NCBI RefSeq assembly: GCF_001412535.1
Contig: NZ_CP011774.1
Location: 3,095,501 to 3,159,500, forward strand
Reading direction: 5' to 3'
Length of the DNA stretch: 64,000 nt
Source: Limnohabitans sp. 63ED37-2
GTDB lineage: Bacteria > Pseudomonadota > Gammaproteobacteria > Burkholderiales > Burkholderiaceae_C
Part shown: positions 24,524-33,389 of the stretch, one piece after another
How positions within the stretch are numbered: the first letter of the stretch is position 1
How the letters are laid out: the number at the start of each line of letters is the position of its first letter
Position numbers and translations under genes: made by a program
The notes under the pieces: generated by a model
The model's database searches: none
What the model was told of the DNA's origin: nothing
Seen by the model: only the letters and a program-made list of their open reading frames with translations

Positions 24524-26149
24524 TCAGATCGCTGGTGCCTTGACCGAGCCCCACACCGATTCCATGGCCATGCCGATGGCCAGCAAGTTGGTGTCCGAGC
24601 CCAAAGGGCCGTCGATCTCCATGCCCACGGGCAAGCCGCCAGCGGTTAGACCCGCGGGGATCGACAGACTGGGAATGCCGGCATTGGTGCACGGGTCGGT
24701 ATGGAAGATGCAGGTACCAAAGGTGTCGCGTGCGGTTTGTTTCGCCACACCGCCCACCGTGTAGGGAAGTTTTCCTGAACTGGAGCCCGTTGCCGCATCG
24801 ATCTTGGGCGCAGCCAGGAGGGTGGTTGGGAACAACACGCACTCCACGCCTTGCGCAGCGAAATAGTCTTTGTAGAGTTTTTGCAGTTGTGCGCGGCCCC
24901 CGGTGGCGGGCACCATGGCGGCGGCATAGGCGGCAGCAAAGACATCGCCCGCAATCGCACCAAAAGCACCCACCACGTCAGGGCTGGCCAATCCGGTCTG
25001 CACTTGGGCCACGGTGGTGACAGGGGCACTGTTGGCAGTCAAATAAGCAGGAATCGCGGCAACGGGTTCGTGCAAAGCAATCGGGAAAGAGATCGCGTCG
25101 TTGAGCGCCATGATGCCGGTCAGGTCGGCATCCACAAACACCACGCCAGCATCCGCCAGTTTTTTCTTGGCAGCATCGGCCACCGTCTTAACGCTGTCGT
25201 CCAAGTCCGACCAAAAGGCGGCTGGGATACCCACTTTCAAGCCTTTGAGCGCTTTGGCTGTGGGCATTGATCCGCCCGTGATGACGGCATCGAGCAAAGC
25301 CAAATCGGCCACAGTGCGGCCCATGGGACCCACGGTGTCGCGCGTCGTGCTGATCGGCAGCGCATCGTTGGCGGTGTCAGGATAACGGCGGCCATTCCCC
25401 GCGCCTTCACCCACCGAGGGGCGAAAGCCTGCAATGCCGCAAAACGATGCGGGCACGCGGGTCGAGCCGCCAGTGTCCGTGCCCAGGCCCGCTGGCGCAA
25501 ACCGCGCGGCAATGGCCACCGCCGTACCGCCCGAAGAACCGCCGGGGATGCGTGTGGTGTCGTAGGGATTTTTGCAAGGCCGGTTGGCTTCTTTGGTGAT
25601 GGGGTCAATGCCCAGCGTGAAGTTGGTGGTGGTGATGCCGAAAGCCCACTCGTGCAAATTGGACTTGCCCAAAATAATGGCGCCCGCATCGACCAGCTTT
25701 TGTACGCTGGGCGCGTTGGTTTTGGGTGTGAAGTTGCGCAGCGATGAAGTCCCGCCCGTGGTCTTCATGCCTTGGGTGTTGATGTTGTCTTTGACCACAA
25801 TCGGCAAGCCTGCCAAGGCGCCCATGGTTTTGCCTGCAGCGCGGTCGGCATCGACTTGTTTGGCCGCAGCCAAAGCGCCAGCTTCGTCGATGCTAATCAT
25901 CGCGTTCAGCTCCGACAAGGACTTGGCCCGGTTGATCAGGTGGGTGACGTAGGCCGTGGCCGTGAGGGTACCGGCCTTGTAGGCGGCCAGCACTTGCGTG
26001 GCGGTGAGTTCCAGCTGCGCACTTTCAGACAAGGGCGAGGCGCTGTTGCTGCCACCACATGCCGTGAGGCCTGCGCCGCTCAACATGGCAGCTGCTGACA
26101 CAGCGGTGGTGTTTTTGAAGAAATTCCGACGGGATGTGTTCGGGGTCAT
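24524..26149 (-). CDS. Tat-exported lipoprotein amidase (amidase signature family)
   Basis: A 541-residue serine amidase. The N-terminus has a twin-arginine motif, SRRNFF, followed by a hydrophobic stretch and a lipobox-like LTACGG, so export by Tat and lipid anchoring are likely. The Ser-cisSer-Lys triad is visible: Lys in VVKDNINTQG, cis-Ser in GTDTGGSTRVPASF and the nucleophile region GGSSGGTAVAIAARF. It would hydrolyse an amide or nitrile-derived compound in the periplasm. A LuxR-type regulator gene lies immediately upstream on the same strand, and a 16-base dyad lies in the 102-base gap between them. Confidence 0.9.
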   Translation of the reverse strand: MTPNTSRRNFFKNTTAVSAAAMLSGAGLTACGGSNSASPLSESAQLELTATQVLAAYKAGTLTATAYVTHLINRAKSLSELNAMISIDEAGALAAAKQVDADRAAGKTMGALAGLPIVVKDNINTQGMKTTGGTSSLRNFTPKTNAPSVQKLVDAGAIILGKSNLHEWAFGITTTNFTLGIDPITKEANRPCKNPYDTTRIPGGSSGGTAVAIAARFAPAGLGTDTGGSTRVPASFCGIAGFRPSVGEGAGNGRRYPDTANDALPISTTRDTVGPMGRTVADLALLDAVITGGSMPTAKALKGLKVGIPAAFWSDLDDSVKTVADAAKKKLADAGVVFVDADLTGIMALNDAISFPIALHEPVAAIPAYLTANSAPVTTVAQVQTGLASPDVVGAFGAIAGDVFAAAYAAAMVPATGGRAQLQKLYKDYFAAQGVECVLFPTTLLAAPKIDAATGSSSGKLPYTVGGVAKQTARDTFGTCIFHTDPCTNAGIPSLSIPAGLTAGGLPVGMEIDGPLGSDTNLLAIGMAMESVWGSVKAPAI

Positions 26150-26224
26150 GGGGGTCTCCTTGTGTGGTTGAAACGCCTCAATGGGCGTTCATGCCATGCT
26201 AAGAAGACCTGCAGCAGCCAACCA

Positions 26225-26240
26225 TCCTGCAAATGCAGGA
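26225..26240. promoter_or_regulatory. Dyad upstream of the amidase, candidate LuxR-type operator
   Basis: TCCTGCA-AA-TGCAGGA is a perfect inverted repeat of 7-base arms, 76-91 bases upstream of the amidase ATG and just inside the gap after the regulator stop. LuxR-family DNA sites are often dyads with CTG/CAG half-sites, which this resembles. Binding by the adjacent regulator is inferred. Confidence 0.45.
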
Positions 26241-26251
26241 AGCGCCAATGC

Positions 26252-26986
26252 TCATGTGCGCAATTTATGGATCAGTGTGGACCGATTGCCCACACCCACC
26301 TTGCGGAAGGTGTTTTCCAAATGGGTTCGCACGGTGGTGCTGGCGATTTGCAGTTCACGCGAGATTTCTTTGTCCGAGCGACCCAGCATGACGAGTCGCG
26401 CAATGTCCTGCTCGCGCGGCGTCAGTCGCTCGGCCAGCGTGTTGAGCTTCAGAGCTTGCACGTCATGGCCACTTTGTGCCCGGGCCAGCGCCGTCACAAA
26501 GGCCGGCTGCAGCATGTCCAGCAAGCGCAACTCATCGTCTGAAAAGTTGTCGCGCCGCCGGTCACGCCAGATGCGCATGTCCCCCAAGTTTCTGCCCTGG
26601 TGCCAAGCGTACAGGTTCACACCCCAGTAGAGCCCGTCCTTCTGAAGGAAATCGTTGAAGAACTCGGTCTTGACCAATTCCTCATGAGCCAACACATCGG
26701 TGGCGCGCACGGCCACCTGGAAGCGCTGCATGTGTGGGGTGATCGGGTCGTTGAACTGGTAATAGCGCTCATAAGACCGCAGGTTTTCCGAGTCCATGTT
26801 GATCTGAAGGGCCTTGCCAAAGCGCAGTTGTTCCGGCTGCCAGACAAAGCTGGCGTAAAACTGAGCGCCAAGCAACTGCATGACGAGGTCACCGACCAGT
26901 TCTCGGATTTCTTGCTCTTCGTGCGGCTCGGCCAAGGTCTGCATGATCTGGCCCAACAACACGGTTTGTTTTGCGCTGAGGTACAT
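26252..26986 (-). CDS. LuxR-type transcriptional regulator
   Basis: A 244-residue protein, the length of acyl-homoserine-lactone-type LuxR regulators. The C-terminal helix-turn-helix LTPREQDIARLVMLGRSDKEI with RTHLENTFRKVGVGNRS is a clear GerE/LuxR domain. The N-terminal domain has SYERYYQFNDPITPH, which recalls the Y..Y...DP stretch of autoinducer-binding domains, but the remaining ligand residues cannot be confirmed by eye. No luxI-like synthase is in the window, so it would be a LuxR solo or a GAF-like sensor. It probably controls the downstream amidase. Confidence 0.85.
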   Translation of the reverse strand: MYLSAKQTVLLGQIMQTLAEPHEEQEIRELVGDLVMQLLGAQFYASFVWQPEQLRFGKALQINMDSENLRSYERYYQFNDPITPHMQRFQVAVRATDVLAHEELVKTEFFNDFLQKDGLYWGVNLYAWHQGRNLGDMRIWRDRRRDNFSDDELRLLDMLQPAFVTALARAQSGHDVQALKLNTLAERLTPREQDIARLVMLGRSDKEISRELQIASTTVRTHLENTFRKVGVGNRSTLIHKLRT

Positions 26987-27062
26987 GCAGGGTCCTTGAA
27001 TGTCTTCACGTTGGAGCGTTGATTAAATTTCAGCCAAGGAAAAATCCCAATCGGGTTTATCC

Positions 27063-27082
27063 CATCCTTCAAAACAAGGATG
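27063..27082 (-). terminator. Hairpin downstream of the BenE gene
   Basis: CATCCTT (27063-27069) and AAGGATG (27076-27082) form a 7-bp stem with a 6-base loop. On the minus strand it is followed within about 20 bases by a T-run (GATTTTT). It would end transcription of the parA-to-benE run before the LuxR gene. Confidence 0.4.
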
Positions 27083-27181
27083 CTGGTCAAGCGAAGAAGG
27101 TCGTGGGCCTTCATATGACCAAAAAGCCCTGACTGCTGTCGTCACAGATCGTGCGTAAACATGCATGCAGTGGTGGGAAGC

Positions 27182-28345
27182 TCAATGGCGCCGTGTCCAC
27201 AGCCACTGGGCCAGACCACCCACCACCACACCCCAAAAAGCCGAGCCCACCCCGGCCAGTGTCACGCCCGACAGGGTCACCAAAAAGGTCAGCACTGCGG
27301 CCTCGCGGTGCTGCTCGTCCTTGACCGCGGCTGTCAGCCCAGCCGTCATCGTGCCCAACAGGGCCAAACCAGCCACCGCCAAGACCAAGGCCCGGGGAAA
27401 CGCCGCCATCAGGCTGACAATGGTGCCTGCGGCCAGGCCCAGGGCCATGTACAGCAACCCCGCAAAAACCGATGCGGTGTAACGGCGGGCCGGATCGGGG
27501 TGGGCCTCTTTGCCCATACAAATGGCCGCGGTGATCGCCGCCAAGTTCAGGGCATAGCCCCCAAAAGGCGCCAACAAGAAACTGGCCAGACCGGTCGCAC
27601 CCACCACCGGGGACACCGGGGTGTTGTAACCCGATGCGCGTTGCGCGGCCACACCCGGCAAATTCTGAGACGCCATGGTCACCACAAAAAGCGGCAAGGC
27701 CACACTGACCATGGCCGCCCAACTCCAAGTGGGACTCACCCACACGGGCACACCCCAAGACCCGTCCACACTGGACAAATGCAGCTGGCCTTGTGCAGCG
27801 GCCACCCCCATGCCCACCATCAACACCACAGGCACCGACCAACGTGGCCACCAACGGCGGCCCAGCAAATAAGCCATCGTCATGGCGATCACCAACACGG
27901 GCGCATGGGCCACCGCCCCCACCGCGTCCAAGGCAAAGCGTGCCAAGACCCCCGCCAACAAGGCGCTGGCCAGGGCCATGGGAATTTTGGACATGAGGCG
28001 TTCAAACCATCCGCTGTAGCCCGCCAGCATGATCAACAAGGCACACACCATGAACGCGCCCGTGGCCTCCGGCAAGGTCACGCCCTGACTCACCGCCAAA
28101 ACAGCTGCCCCCGGTGTTGACCAAGCCGTCAGCACCGGCTGCCGATACCACAGGCTCAGTCCCAAGCTGCTCAGGCCCATGCCCAAACCCAAGGCCCACA
28201 TCCAGGACACCGTTTGTGCCGGGTTGGCGCCCAAAGCCTGTGCAGCCGAAAAAACAATAGCGGCCGAACTCGTGAACCCCACCAGTACCGCCACGAACCC
28301 GGCCACCAGTGATGATGCCGAGACATCACGCCAAATCGGCGTCAT
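27182..28345 (-). CDS. Benzoate/H+ symporter family transporter (BenE type)
   Basis: A 387-residue integral membrane protein with about 11-12 hydrophobic segments. It starts MTPIWRDVSASSLVAGFVAV, has GFTSSAAIVF near the N-terminus and SPVVGATGLASFLLAPFGGYALNLAAITAAICMG in its central region, which is the conserved BenE stretch. Known members move benzoate or related acids. No ben catabolic genes are nearby. Its ATG overlaps the stop of the preceding hybrid kinase (ATGA at 28342-28345), so it is translated from the same message as the two kinases. Confidence 0.88.
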   Translation of the reverse strand: MTPIWRDVSASSLVAGFVAVLVGFTSSAAIVFSAAQALGANPAQTVSWMWALGLGMGLSSLGLSLWYRQPVLTAWSTPGAAVLAVSQGVTLPEATGAFMVCALLIMLAGYSGWFERLMSKIPMALASALLAGVLARFALDAVGAVAHAPVLVIAMTMAYLLGRRWWPRWSVPVVLMVGMGVAAAQGQLHLSSVDGSWGVPVWVSPTWSWAAMVSVALPLFVVTMASQNLPGVAAQRASGYNTPVSPVVGATGLASFLLAPFGGYALNLAAITAAICMGKEAHPDPARRYTASVFAGLLYMALGLAAGTIVSLMAAFPRALVLAVAGLALLGTMTAGLTAAVKDEQHREAAVLTFLVTLSGVTLAGVGSAFWGVVVGGLAQWLWTRRH

Positions 28346-30099
28346 GCGGCGTCGCCTGTGGGCAGCAACAAGGTTTCTGCCCGGTGGCACAAAGTGGCGG
28401 GCTCAAATGGCTTGAGCATCACGCCGTTCAGGCCTGCCGATTTGAAGCACTCCAAGTCCAGCGGGTTGACGTTGGCGGTCAGGCCCAACACCGGCACTTG
28501 GTGGATGCGGTCCAACGCATCTTGGCGAATGAGTCGGGTGGCGTCGATGCCGTCCATGATCGGCATGACCATGTCCATGAAGACCAGGTCCACCGGCTGC
28601 TCTCGCAACACGTCCAAAGCCTTTTGCCCGTCGACAGCTTCCAAAACCACGCTGTGGGGCCAGGCGTTTTGCAACACCTGCTTGAGCAGCAAGCGGTTCA
28701 CCGGGTGGTCATCGGCCACCAAGAAAGTCCAGGCCCGGTCGGCACTTTGCAGCGGCTGCAGGAGCTGCTCGGCCGACTTAAGGGGGGCGCTGGCCGCGGT
28801 CAAGGGCAGTTGCAGCCAAAAGCGAGAACCCTGACCGGGCTCGCTTTCAAAACCAATGGCACCCCCGAGCAATTGGGCCAGCTTCTGAGAAATGGCCAGC
28901 CCCAGACCATTGCCCCCGTACAAAGTTTGGGTGTCGTTTTCAGCCTGAGCAAAGCGTTTGAAGATCTGTTCTTGCCGCTCCTTGGCAATGCCAATCCCGG
29001 TGTCCTGCACGGAAAACTCCACCCCGGGATCGGTCCAGCGCACCTGCAAAACCACCGAACCTTGGTGCGTGAATTTGAGTGCATTGCCCAGCAAATTGAC
29101 CAGCACCTGCATCAGGCGGTGGCGGTCGGTGTGCACCCAAACGGGCAAAGCGGGGTCCAGCACCAGGCGGTAATCCAGATTCATGCTTTCCACACGCGGC
29201 TTGAACAGTTCAAAAGCGTGCTGGGCGATGTGGCGCAATTCAAAGGTCTCGGGCTGGATGACCAATTGCCCCGACTGCAGTTGCGAATAGTCCAGGATGT
29301 CGTTGATCACCGTCATCAGGTGGTCGGCGGATTGGCGCGTGTGGTTGAGCACCTTGAGGGCTTCGGGTTTGCCTTGCACGCGGGCCAACAACAAGGCGTT
29401 GAAGCCCAAAATGGCGTTCATGGGGGTGCGCAGTTCGTGGCTCACCGTGGCAATGAAATGCTCGCGCATGGCCGAGGTGTGTTCAAGCTCTTCACGCCGG
29501 GCTTCCAATTCACGCTGGTGCTTGCGGCTTTCTTCCAGGGCCTGACGGTACATGTGGTCGTACATCAAGGGCACCACAATCAGCACGCAGGTCACCAGTG
29601 TGTAGGTCAACAAGGACGATGGCACATGCGCCATGCCGGTCTCAAAGGATTGGATCCAGCCCTGATGGTTCGACACGACCATCAAAAATTGCAGCAGCAG
29701 CACCGCCAACAGCCAAAAAATGCCCGCTCTGCGGCTGATCACATAAAACGGGGTCAAGGGCAAAATCAGCATCCAGGCCAACCGAGGCGAGTAGACGCCC
29801 CCGGCAGACCATGCCGCATAAAACAAAACCAACGCCCCCAGCCCAGTGGCCAGATGGGTGGCCCAGTCCAATGAAAAGCCCCGATTGACCATCACCAGCA
29901 ACGCAAACAGACAGGCCGCAAAACTGGTGAAGATCACGTTCGCGTAGGAGTAGGGACTGAACACGGCATACGTCAACAAAACCGCGATCACCACCACCAC
30001 AAAGAAAAACACATAGGGCATCTTGCCCTGCTGATAGCGCTTGGGCAGATGGGTCACCATGCGGGCCAACGCCGCACCGATCAAGGCCATGGGTTTCAC
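28342..30099 (-). CDS. Membrane-bound hybrid histidine kinase/response regulator
   Basis: A 585-residue hybrid sensor kinase with about six hydrophobic segments (residues about 25-180) and no sizeable periplasmic domain. A HisKA domain carries ATVSHELRTPMN (His about 221), an HATPase shows LLGNALKF and GNGLGLAISQKL, and a C-terminal receiver has FMDMVMPIMDG (Asp about 509). I chose the GTG at 30097-30099: AAGGGG lies 6 bases before it and the GTG overlaps the upstream stop (GTGA), while the ATG at 30090 is too far from that site. It is paralogous to the kinase just upstream. No separate output protein is adjacent. Confidence 0.88.
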   Translation of the reverse strand: MKPMALIGAALARMVTHLPKRYQQGKMPYVFFFVVVVIAVLLTYAVFSPYSYANVIFTSFAACLFALLVMVNRGFSLDWATHLATGLGALVLFYAAWSAGGVYSPRLAWMLILPLTPFYVISRRAGIFWLLAVLLLQFLMVVSNHQGWIQSFETGMAHVPSSLLTYTLVTCVLIVVPLMYDHMYRQALEESRKHQRELEARREELEHTSAMREHFIATVSHELRTPMNAILGFNALLLARVQGKPEALKVLNHTRQSADHLMTVINDILDYSQLQSGQLVIQPETFELRHIAQHAFELFKPRVESMNLDYRLVLDPALPVWVHTDRHRLMQVLVNLLGNALKFTHQGSVVLQVRWTDPGVEFSVQDTGIGIAKERQEQIFKRFAQAENDTQTLYGGNGLGLAISQKLAQLLGGAIGFESEPGQGSRFWLQLPLTAASAPLKSAEQLLQPLQSADRAWTFLVADDHPVNRLLLKQVLQNAWPHSVVLEAVDGQKALDVLREQPVDLVFMDMVMPIMDGIDATRLIRQDALDRIHQVPVLGLTANVNPLDLECFKSAGLNGVMLKPFEPATLCHRAETLLLPTGDAA

Positions 30100-31814
30100 G
30101 ATCGGCCCCTTCTTGCCAAAGCAATGTGATGGCCCACCGTGCGCATCAGCATGGCCATCTCCATCGGTTTGTGCAGCACATCGTTCATGCCCGCAGCCAG
30201 GCAACGTTCGCGGTCCACCGGATTGGTGTTGGCGGTGAGCGCCAAGATCGGCATGCGGGCTGCAATGGCCGGAAATTGCTGGCGGATTTGGCGTGTGACC
30301 TGCATGCCGTCCATCTCGGGCATGACCATGTCAATGAGCGCCACATCGAACAACTGCTGATCGATCAGGCTGAGCGCTTTGGCGCCGCTGTCCACCGTGG
30401 TGATTTGCGCCCTGGGCCAGCATTTTTGCAATTGCAATTGGGCCACCATCAGGTTGACGTTGTTGTCGTCCACCACCAAGATGCTCAAGGGCTCATCGCT
30501 GAGGTTGTCGTCGATCAAGTCCTCGAGCGGATCAACGCTTTGCGCCGCCTCCAGGGGGATCTCAAACCAGAACAGTGCGCCTCGGCCTTCTTGGCTGTCC
30601 ACCCCAATCTGGCCGCCATGCAGCGTCACCAGTTTTTCGCACAGCGTCAAACCCAGACCCGTGCCACCATAGGCCCGGTTGGTTTGCACATCGGCATGTT
30701 CAAAGCGCCGAAAAATGTGGGCCTGCCGTTCACGGGGAATGCCCCGTCCAGAATCTTGCACCTCAAATCGCAATCGCTCGCCTTGGGCCATCATGCGCAC
30801 GGTCACCGAACCCTGGTGTGTGAACTTGATGCCGTTGTCCACCAGGTTGTTCAGGATTTGCAGCAAACGGTTGGGGTCGCCATGCACCCGGTCGGGCAAT
30901 TCGGCGCTGCGCTCAAAACACAAGGCCAAGCCCTTGCTTTGGGCTTTTGTGAAGTGGCGGTGTTGCAGATCGTCTTGCAGGGTCTGCAAGGCAAAGTCCA
31001 CGCGGTTCAGGCGCAACTTTCCGGCCTGCAGCTGCGAAAAATCCAGGATGTCATTCACGACCTGCAGCAAATGCTCGGTGGAGCGGCGGATGTGCCCAAC
31101 CACCGCCAAGGGCTCGGGCTCCTCGGCCAACTCCCGGCGCAACACGCCGTTGAAGCCCAAAATCACATTCATGGGCGTGCGCAGCTCGTGGCCCACAGCG
31201 GCCACAAATTCGTCCTTGTGCGCCTGCGCCAGAATCAGCGCCTCATGCGTGGCCTTGAGCTCGTCGTTGCGCTGGTTGAGTTTGCGCAACTGCACTTTGT
31301 GCAGGTGCTCATAAATGCGCACCCCCATCATCAGGTTCAACAAGGCAAACACGTGGTTCAGATAAGCCCAGGTCACCACCGAAGACGACACGTCGACATG
31401 GCTGCTCACCACACCCAGCCACGTCATCAGGGTCAAGCTCCAAATGGCCAGCAGCATGATGGCGATCCAGACCAGGGTGGCCCCACGTCCCAACATCAAC
31501 AAAACCGGCACCGACAGCACGTTGAGCCAAACCACGGCCGTTGAGTTGATGCCGCCCGTGTGCATGGCCGTGTACACCGTCAGCAACATGGTCAGCCCCG
31601 TCACGGCGTGCACCAGGTGGCTGAAAATGGCCCGGATGCGGACCACGGCAAAAAGACACACCGCCAACACCGACACCACCAAATTGGCCTGTGACACCGC
31701 CTGCATCGGCGTGAACAGATAACCCAAGAAGGTCGTGACGCTCACCAAGATCAAATAGATCGTGAGCATTTCCTGGCGCAAAAAGCCATCCGGGCGAAAC
31801 AGGCTTCGCCACAT
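30096..31814 (-). CDS. Membrane-bound hybrid histidine kinase/response regulator
   Basis: A 572-residue hybrid kinase. It has six or so membrane segments in the first 165 residues, a coiled-coil-like linker, then HisKA with AAVGHELRTPMN (His about 209), HATPase with LVDNGIKFTHQGS and GGTGLGLTLCEKL, and a receiver with LIDMVMPEMDG (Asp about 495). The ATG at 31814 was chosen; the frame also opens at a TTG (31871) overlapping parB, giving a charged extension without support. It starts 37 bases after parB and overlaps the next kinase by four bases, so it may belong to the segregation operon. Confidence 0.88.
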   Translation of the reverse strand: MWRSLFRPDGFLRQEMLTIYLILVSVTTFLGYLFTPMQAVSQANLVVSVLAVCLFAVVRIRAIFSHLVHAVTGLTMLLTVYTAMHTGGINSTAVVWLNVLSVPVLLMLGRGATLVWIAIMLLAIWSLTLMTWLGVVSSHVDVSSSVVTWAYLNHVFALLNLMMGVRIYEHLHKVQLRKLNQRNDELKATHEALILAQAHKDEFVAAVGHELRTPMNVILGFNGVLRRELAEEPEPLAVVGHIRRSTEHLLQVVNDILDFSQLQAGKLRLNRVDFALQTLQDDLQHRHFTKAQSKGLALCFERSAELPDRVHGDPNRLLQILNNLVDNGIKFTHQGSVTVRMMAQGERLRFEVQDSGRGIPRERQAHIFRRFEHADVQTNRAYGGTGLGLTLCEKLVTLHGGQIGVDSQEGRGALFWFEIPLEAAQSVDPLEDLIDDNLSDEPLSILVVDDNNVNLMVAQLQLQKCWPRAQITTVDSGAKALSLIDQQLFDVALIDMVMPEMDGMQVTRQIRQQFPAIAARMPILALTANTNPVDRERCLAAGMNDVLHKPMEMAMLMRTVGHHIALARRGRS

Positions 31815-31851
31815 GGCTCGGGACAGTTTTTGCGCGAGGTGCGGCACCGTT

Positions 31852-32769
31852 TTACCCGCGCAATTTGTCAATCAGGCCGTTGAGTTCGTCGAGCGAGCCA
31901 AACTGGATCGACAACTCCCCCATCTCTTCCATCTTGCCCAAACGCTTGACGCGCTTTTTCACACGCACTTCGACCTCGGCCATCAGCAGGTCCGACAGCT
32001 CTTCTTCCACCCGGCGGATGTCGCGGGACTTTTCCTTTTTGGGCTTTTGGGTGACCAGGTTGAACTCGGCCCCCAGCTTTTTGGCCAGACTCTCGGCCTC
32101 GCGCACCGACAGCTTCTTGGCCGCAATTTGGTTGGCGGCGGTGATTTGGGCCGCCCTGTCCAAGGACAGCAAAGCGCGTGCGTGGCCCATGTCGAGGTCT
32201 CCCGCCATCAGCATGGACTGCACCGGGTCGGCCAGGTTCAGCAAACGCAGCAGGTTGCTGGCCGCGCTGCGCGAGCGGCCAACGGCTTGGGCCGCCGTTT
32301 CGTGAGTGAGCCCAAACTCTTTGATCAAGCGTTGCAGGCCTTGGGCTTCTTCCAGCGGGTTGAGGTCTTCGCGCTGGATGTTCTCAATGAGGGCCATGGC
32401 GGCTGCCGCCTCGTTGGGCACATCACGCACCAAAACAGGGACGGCGTCCAGGCCCGCCAGGCGCGAGGCACGAAACCGCCGCTCGCCCGCAATGATCTCG
32501 TATTTCCCTGCATTGGGGCCGTCGTGCAACTGCCGCACCAAAATCGGCTGCATGATGCCCTGCGCTTTGATGGACTCGGCCAGTTCGTACAAAGCGCCCT
32601 CGTCCATGCGCGTGCGCGGCTGGTACATGCCCGCAACCATCTGGTCAAGCTTGAGCTGGCTGGGCAAGCCGCTTTCGGCATAAGAAGCCGTGTCGGGCGC
32701 CTCTTCCACTTTGGGGCCCAACAAGGCCTCCAGTCCGCGGCCCAGGCCTTTGGGTTTTTTGGTGACCAT
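31852..32769 (-). CDS. parB: Chromosome partitioning protein ParB
   Basis: A 305-residue ParB/Spo0J protein. It starts MVTKKPKGLGRGLEALLG (the GRGLxALL segment contacts ParA), then has the CTP-binding box AGERRFRASRLAG, the IENIQREDLNPLEEAQG stretch and the helix-turn-helix LTHETAAQAVGRSRSAASN that reads parS. The C-terminal dimer domain is basic (VKKRVKRLGK). It spreads from parS; four parS sites are at 35.5-36.7 kb. It is separated from parA by a small hydrolase gene that ends 2 bases before the parB start. Confidence 0.96.
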   Translation of the reverse strand: MVTKKPKGLGRGLEALLGPKVEEAPDTASYAESGLPSQLKLDQMVAGMYQPRTRMDEGALYELAESIKAQGIMQPILVRQLHDGPNAGKYEIIAGERRFRASRLAGLDAVPVLVRDVPNEAAAAMALIENIQREDLNPLEEAQGLQRLIKEFGLTHETAAQAVGRSRSAASNLLRLLNLADPVQSMLMAGDLDMGHARALLSLDRAAQITAANQIAAKKLSVREAESLAKKLGAEFNLVTQKPKKEKSRDIRRVEEELSDLLMAEVEVRVKKRVKRLGKMEEMGELSIQFGSLDELNGLIDKLRG

Positions 32770-32771
32770 GT

Positions 32772-33389
32772 TCAATCCTTCAAAAGAGTGTGCAAAAGCG
32801 CGTGGCCGCCCGGCCAATCGCCCAGCGATGAATCGGCGTTGATGTGCCCGGCCGCGCCCAAGCTGTGCCAGCGGGCAGACCAGTCGCGGGCCAGTTGCTG
32901 CGCACGCTCGGCGCTGCAATACGGGTCGTTGTCACTGCCCACCACCATGCTGCGAAAAGGCAGCGGCTGTTGTTCAATGGGCAACCAGCCCGGCAACATT
33001 TCTTGCATGGCGGGCGCTTCCACGTCGCCCGGTGCCACCAACAAGGCCGCCCGCACCTTGGCGGTGTGCCGCGAAAAGGCAGCCCAAGCAGAAACCAAAA
33101 TGCAGCCCAAGCTGTGTGCCACCAGCACCACAGGCCCCGGGGCGTCAATGACCACCTCGTCCAAACGCGCCAGCCAGTCGCCCCGGCGTGGCCGCATCCA
33201 GTCGTTTTGCTCCACCACACTGAAACCGTGCACCTTGGCCCAGCGCATTTGCCAGTGATCGGGGCCACTGCCTTGCCAGCCGGGCAAGAGCAGCACCGTC
33301 AGGTCTTGGTCCACGGCCGTGTCCCTACCGCGCCCATCAGACTGGACTGCGCTGGAGGGATCGGTCGTGAGCGTGTTGTTCAGGTTCAA
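32772..33389 (-). CDS. RBBP9/YdeN-type serine alpha/beta hydrolase
   Basis: A 205-residue alpha/beta hydrolase of the RBBP9/YdeN family. The oxyanion start LLLPGWQGSGPDHWQ is followed by nucleophile elbow VAHSLGCILV, acid region VVGSDNDPYC and catalytic His in GAAGHINADSS. There is no ATG in the expected place: the frame opens with TTG at 33389, which overlaps the parA stop as TTGA. A later GTG in front of LLLPGW is an alternative. It sits between parA and parB with no gaps, so it is co-expressed with the segregation proteins. No substrate can be named. Confidence 0.85.
   Translation of the reverse strand: MNLNNTLTTDPSSAVQSDGRGRDTAVDQDLTVLLLPGWQGSGPDHWQMRWAKVHGFSVVEQNDWMRPRRGDWLARLDEVVIDAPGPVVLVAHSLGCILVSAWAAFSRHTAKVRAALLVAPGDVEAPAMQEMLPGWLPIEQQPLPFRSMVVGSDNDPYCSAERAQQLARDWSARWHSLGAAGHINADSSLGDWPGGHALLHTLLKD

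Noticed and set aside
31815..31871. N-terminal extension of the first hybrid kinase from a TTG overlapping parB
   Set aside because: No ribosome site, and the conserved-looking membrane domain begins after the ATG at 31814.
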